Source: Tumebacillus permanentifrigoris
GTDB taxonomy: Bacteria; Bacillota; Bacilli; Tumebacillales; Tumebacillaceae
DNA length: 64,000 bases
Reading direction: 5' to 3'
Assembly (NCBI RefSeq): GCF_003148565.1
Contig: NZ_QGGL01000003.1
Location: 62,001-126,000, forward strand
Below the pieces are notes generated by a model that had not been told where the DNA came from, ran no database searches, and saw only the letters and a program-made list of their open reading frames with translations. Shown here in pieces: positions 61,391 through 64,000 of the stretch (positions are counted from its first letter, which is position 1; each line of letters opens with the position of its first letter). A program made the translations under genes and the position numbers.

Positions 61391-62149
61391 ATGCGAATTT
61401 TGATCAGCAACGACGACGGCCTCCGCGCAGATGGCATCCGCGAACTTGCGCAGGTGTTGGTCGAACTTGGGGAAGTCATCGTAGTCGCGCCCGACCGCCA
61501 GCGTAGCGCAGCGGGTCACGGCATCACCTTACATAAGCCCCTCTTTGTCGAGGAGCACGATTTCGGCTCAGGCATCCGCGCGTTTGGTTTGAGCGGAACC
61601 CCTGCTGATTGCGTGAAATTCGGCATCAGCGAAATTTTGCGAGACAACAAGCCTGACATTGTGGTATCAGGAATCAATGCGGGGAGCAACCTAGGGAATG
61701 ACGTGCTGTACTCTGGCACTGTTTCTGCTGCGATCGAAGGTTCGATCCAAGGCTTGCCGGCGATCGCCGTTTCGCAGTGCGGCACCGAGCCGTTCGATTT
61801 CGTGGATGCAGCCGCTTTTACGAAGAAATTGATCGCTCAAGTTCTGCAACGCGGTCTCGATTCGGACACGATCTTGAACGTGAACTACCCTCAGCTCGCC
61901 CCAACTGATGTCAAAGGTGTGCGCATCACCACGGTTGGCAAGCGACGTTACAACAACCACTACGACAAGCGCAGCAACCCGCGTGGCGTCGAGTACTACT
62001 GGCTGGCCGGCCCGTTACAAGACTTGCCGCCAGAACCGGACTCCGACATCCACGCGATCCGCGAGGGCTATGTCTCGGTCTCGCCTGTGCATTTTGATTT
62101 CACGTACCGGCAGATGCTCGACACCCTCAAGACTTGGTCGCTCGACTAA
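61391..62149 (+). CDS. surE: 5'/3'-nucleotidase SurE, 252 aa
   Basis: A metal-dependent phosphatase of the SurE fold: ILISNDDG (residues 3-10; the Asp pair binds Mg), VVAPDRQRSAAGHG, GTPADCVKFG, SGINAGSNLGNDVLYSGTV (the Asn metal ligand and GTVSAA helix), and NVNYP. It hydrolyses nucleoside 5'- and 3'-monophosphates and may help stationary-phase survival. The ATG at 61391 follows GAAAGGAG. The longer frame back to 61241 is unsupported. It is probably cotranscribed with ypmA, 26 bases downstream. Confidence 0.95.
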   Translation: MRILISNDDGLRADGIRELAQVLVELGEVIVVAPDRQRSAAGHGITLHKPLFVEEHDFGSGIRAFGLSGTPADCVKFGISEILRDNKPDIVVSGINAGSNLGNDVLYSGTVSAAIEGSIQGLPAIAVSQCGTEPFDFVDAAAFTKKLIAQVLQRGLDSDTILNVNYPQLAPTDVKGVRITTVGKRRYNNHYDKRSNPRGVEYYWLAGPLQDLPPEPDSDIHAIREGYVSVSPVHFDFTYRQMLDTLKTWSLD

Positions 62150-62175
62150 CGGACACCACAGAGGAGGAGCGCTCG

Positions 62176-62355
62176 ATGGATACCACCGAACATGTGACAA
62201 TTGCCAACGTTGACCTGCCCAATCCCACCGAATTGTATCTGGTGGTCGATTTTTTGAATCACACGTTGAAGGATTGGAATCTCGTCTTTGGTCTGAGCAA
62301 GGCCGAGGAGCAGGGTGACTTGCAATTGATCGTGTATGAGGAACGGAAACAGTAG
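62176..62355 (+). CDS. ypmA: YpmA-like small protein (DUF4264), 59 aa
   Basis: A 59-residue soluble protein; the core VDFLNHTLKDWNLVFGLSKA and a terminal LQLIVYEE resemble Bacillus subtilis YpmA. In that species ypmA directly follows dinG and precedes ypmB, and here ypmB follows 17 bases on. The ATG at 62176 has GAGGAGGAG upstream. Function is unknown. This gene marks the end of the 24-kb block inserted after dinG. Confidence 0.8.
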   Translation: MDTTEHVTIANVDLPNPTELYLVVDFLNHTLKDWNLVFGLSKAEEQGDLQLIVYEERKQ

Positions 62356-62372
62356 AGCGTTTGAGGACGTAG

Positions 62373-62936
62373 ATGAAAAAAACTTTCTGGATCAGTGTAT
62401 TTGTCTTGACGGTTCTGATCGCGGGAGCCGTCTTTGCCGTGCGCGAGGTCACCTACTCTCAGTTTGAAGGTGCGGAGGACGACGCGCAGGCGGCGTTGGA
62501 CAACACCGTGTTGAACCAAGTGCAAGAAGCAGCCCCGTTTACGGCGGGGATGGAAGGGTTCTATTTTGCCGGACCTGACAAGCAAGGCCACCGCGTGTAC
62601 GTCTGGACGGCGGATAACAAAGTCGTCGCCACCGTATATGCCGACCAAGGTCTGTCCAAGGACCAAGCGGTCGAGGCGGCCAAGAAACCGGTCTGGGGCA
62701 AGCAACTCGTGCGCGAGGACCTCAAGAACCAACCGCTACAAGCCCTAGCCGAAGTCTATCACGCCACACCAGGTCCCGTGCTGCCCACGCAAGTCTCGGA
62801 GTTCAGCACCGCGCCTAGCAAGTACGTGTGGGAACTCTACGGCAAGATGGCGAACGGTGAGGTCGGGTACACGTATCTCGATTTCAAAAGCGGGGATGTG
62901 CTGTGGCAGTGCTTGCTCACAGAACCCCAGAAGTAA
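62373..62936 (+). CDS. ypmB: YpmB-like membrane-anchored protein (DUF5590/PepSY-like), 187 aa
   Basis: An N-terminal transmembrane anchor (FWISVFVLTVLIAGAVFAV) and an extracytoplasmic domain with PepSY-like strands (VYVWTADNKVVATVYADQGL, and later VGYTYLDFKSGDVLW). It matches YpmB in size, topology and position after ypmA. In Bacillus subtilis ypmB precedes aspB; here the neighbour is different. A GAGGA site precedes the ATG. Its biochemical role is unknown. Confidence 0.75.
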   Translation: MKKTFWISVFVLTVLIAGAVFAVREVTYSQFEGAEDDAQAALDNTVLNQVQEAAPFTAGMEGFYFAGPDKQGHRVYVWTADNKVVATVYADQGLSKDQAVEAAKKPVWGKQLVREDLKNQPLQALAEVYHATPGPVLPTQVSEFSTAPSKYVWELYGKMANGEVGYTYLDFKSGDVLWQCLLTEPQK

Positions 62937-62939
62937 TTC

Positions 62940-62980
62940 CAAAAGCACCCTCGCGCCACGCGGCGCTGGGGTGCTTTTTT
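62940..62980 (+). terminator. Terminator after ypmB
   Basis: Imperfect stem AAAAGCACCCT.../...GGGGTGCTTTT with six T, inner CGCG-rich part. Confidence 0.8.
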
Positions 62981-63014
62981 CCTCTAGTCTCCTAACCCTG
63001 CCGAGCGGAAGGCA

Positions 63015-63023
63015 TGCTATAAT
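63015..63023 (+). promoter_or_regulatory. Extended -10 promoter of the membrane protein/AAA operon
   Basis: TGCTATAAT is a perfect extended -10, 38 bases before the ATG; it is the same nine bases as in front of the ATPase/DUF4435 cassette. Confidence 0.6.
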
Positions 63024-63060
63024 GATGACATTATGTTAACTATCGAGGAGGGATGACACG

Positions 63061-63603
63061 ATGTCGCGAATTCGCATCGTACCCGTAGTAGTGTCTCTGT
63101 TGATTGCTTTTTCGTTGTTGTTCGGAGGTTGGGAGATGTACGCGAAGTTCGGCTTGGTGCGCCCCCTCGAAGAACAACTGAAAGCAGACCCGTCCGTGAC
63201 CCAAGTAGAATCTGTAGTCGATGGCACCACCCGTTCGCTAAAAGTCACCATCAAGCCGGTGGATGACCTGCAAGCGACGTATGAAAACTTGGAGACGATC
63301 GCCTTGAACGCGCTCGGCAGCCAAGTGAAGTTGCAACTGGTCGACACGCGCGGGGAGGATCTCAAAAAGGAATACCGCGCGATCCAACCGATCCTCTATG
63401 CTGGCATCGCCAAAGGCGATTTCCCGCAGATGATCCAAGATGCGCAGAAAACCGTCGCCAAGGACGGGACGCAAGCGCAGGTGTCGATGAACGACAAGTA
63501 TGTATTTGTCTCGCTACAACGCGACGGCCGCTTCCTGTACGAAGTGTTGCCGTATGTCAATAGCACCGCGTATGGTCAACTGAAGGAGGTGCAGTCGCTG
63601 TGA
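63061..63603 (+). CDS. Membrane-anchored protein of unknown function, partner of an FtsH-like ATPase, 180 aa
   Basis: One N-terminal hydrophobic helix (VVVSLLIAFSLLFGGW) and an extracytoplasmic alpha/beta domain of about 150 residues with LKVTIKPVDDLQATYENLET and YVFVSLQRDGRFLYEVLP. The family is not recognised. The stop (TGA) overlaps the next gene's GTG, and the AAGGAGGTG ribosome binding site of that gene lies in this reading frame. That coupling suggests the two proteins act together at the membrane, perhaps as a periplasmic-side module for the AAA protease. Confidence 0.7.
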   Translation: MSRIRIVPVVVSLLIAFSLLFGGWEMYAKFGLVRPLEEQLKADPSVTQVESVVDGTTRSLKVTIKPVDDLQATYENLETIALNALGSQVKLQLVDTRGEDLKKEYRAIQPILYAGIAKGDFPQMIQDAQKTVAKDGTQAQVSMNDKYVFVSLQRDGRFLYEVLPYVNSTAYGQLKEVQSL

Positions 63604-64000
63604 AGAAATACTTCAAGGAACTGATCCTCGGCGTGGGCCTCGCAGTGACGGCCTTTGTCGGGATCAACTTTCAATTTAATGTATTGCCGGTGCTGATGTT
63701 GGTGGCGATTCTGTTCACCCTCGCAGTCCTGCTGGATAAAAACAAATCGACGGCAGCGGGTGCCTCGCACGAAGTGGCGAAGTCGCACCGCGTGGAGTTT
63801 GAACACATCGGCGGTCAAGACATGCCGAAGCGCGAGATCATGGAGGCGCTCGATTTCATGCGCCACCGTGAAAAGATCAACGAACTGGGCATTCGTCCGC
63901 TCAAAGGGATCATCCTGACCGGGCCTCCGGGCACCGGCAAGACTCTTTTGGCAAAAGCGGCCGCGTCTTACACCGATTCGGCCTTCGTCGCGGCCTCCGG
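63600..64000 (+). CDS. FtsH-like AAA ATPase, N-terminal part (3' truncated by window edge)
   Basis: The GTG at 63600 has AAGGAGGTG nine bases upstream. The N-terminus has two closely spaced hydrophobic helices (about residues 8-22 and 28-45) and no large extracytoplasmic domain between them. Residues 60-95 read VEFEHIGGQDMPKREIMEAL, the FtsH-type linker, then Walker A GPPGTGKT (about 109-116). It is an AAA ATPase of the FtsH/YME1 group, or the related SpoVK-like branch; the zinc protease motif would lie beyond the window, so protease activity is unproven. Confidence 0.8.
   Translation, partial: MKKYFKELILGVGLAVTAFVGINFQFNVLPVLMLVAILFTLAVLLDKNKSTAAGASHEVAKSHRVEFEHIGGQDMPKREIMEALDFMRHREKINELGIRPLKGIILTGPPGTGKTLLAKAAASYTDSAFVAAS

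Noticed and set aside
38012-62149. Genomic island with integrase or attachment sites
   Set aside because: No integrase, transposase or flanking direct repeats could be found; only synteny suggests insertion.
1-64000. CRISPR arrays, insertion sequences and rRNA genes
   Set aside because: No regularly spaced repeats, transposase ORFs or rRNA sequence were seen.

Overview
The window looks like chromosome of a spore-forming, Gram-positive member of the Bacillales, roughly 55% G+C by eye, probably near Tumebacillus/Alicyclobacillaceae (inference from gene content, not tested). The main support is gene order. The run reoY(ypiB)-qcrA-qcrB-qcrC-ypjA-ypjB-ypjC and the later genes mazG(ypjD)-dapB-mgsA-cca, birA-panB-panC-panD-dinG and ypmA-ypmB follow the Bacillus subtilis order. 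Sporulation-type genes (ypjB, ylbJ, a YjcZ-like miniprotein, a SigH-type sigma factor, a KinA/KinE-like kinase) fit an endospore former. Most intergenic spaces hold clear rho-independent terminators, and Shine-Dalgarno sites are strong.

Layout. 1-2.4 kb: an XPB-type helicase and its partner. 2.7-7.9 kb: reoY, a creatininase-family amidohydrolase, the menaquinol:cytochrome c reductase operon qcrABC, ypjA and ypjB. 7.9-17 kb: mostly membrane proteins (YitT/YpjC, a CPBP protease, DedA, YkvI, UppP, YlbJ), then a Rieske oxygenase with an O-methyltransferase and an aldo/keto reductase. 16.9-19 kb: an untidy stretch with a phage-type regulator remnant, a frameshifted membrane gene, a CAT-anticodon tRNA, a small secreted protein and another decayed ORF. 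19.1-31.4 kb: mazG, dapB, mgsA, cca, an interrupted GGDEF/EAL gene, a dicarboxylate symporter, birA, the pantothenate operon panBCD and a TPR protein. 31.5-35 kb: secreted proteins, namely two SLH-type proteins (one ending in a PrcB-like protease-inhibitor domain) and a papain-like protease. 35.1-38 kb: dinG.

38.2-62.1 kb is an accessory block lying between dinG and ypmA, which are adjacent in B. subtilis. It holds a SigH-type sigma factor with rex; the NHEJ genes ku, ligase and polymerase; a two-gene ABC-ATPase/TOPRIM (DUF4435) cassette resembling the PARIS anti-phage system, inserted between the ligase and polymerase genes; an MTA/5'-deoxyadenosine salvage operon (DHAP-shunt type); a secreted alpha-amylase with a cre site; a peptide-type quorum-sensing pair (XRE-TPR regulator plus a 44-residue exported propeptide) with a divergent second XRE-TPR regulator; an ABC exporter; a three-PAS sensor kinase; an SLH-anchored zinc protease; and surE. 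The window ends with ypmA, ypmB, a membrane-anchored protein and the start of an FtsH-like AAA protein.

The best candidates for new biology are the PARIS-like cassette inside the NHEJ locus, the regulator-propeptide pair at 52.0-53.5 kb, the neighbouring PrcB-like inhibitor and papain-like protease at 33-35 kb, and terminator hairpins whose 3' arm carries the next gene's ribosome binding site.
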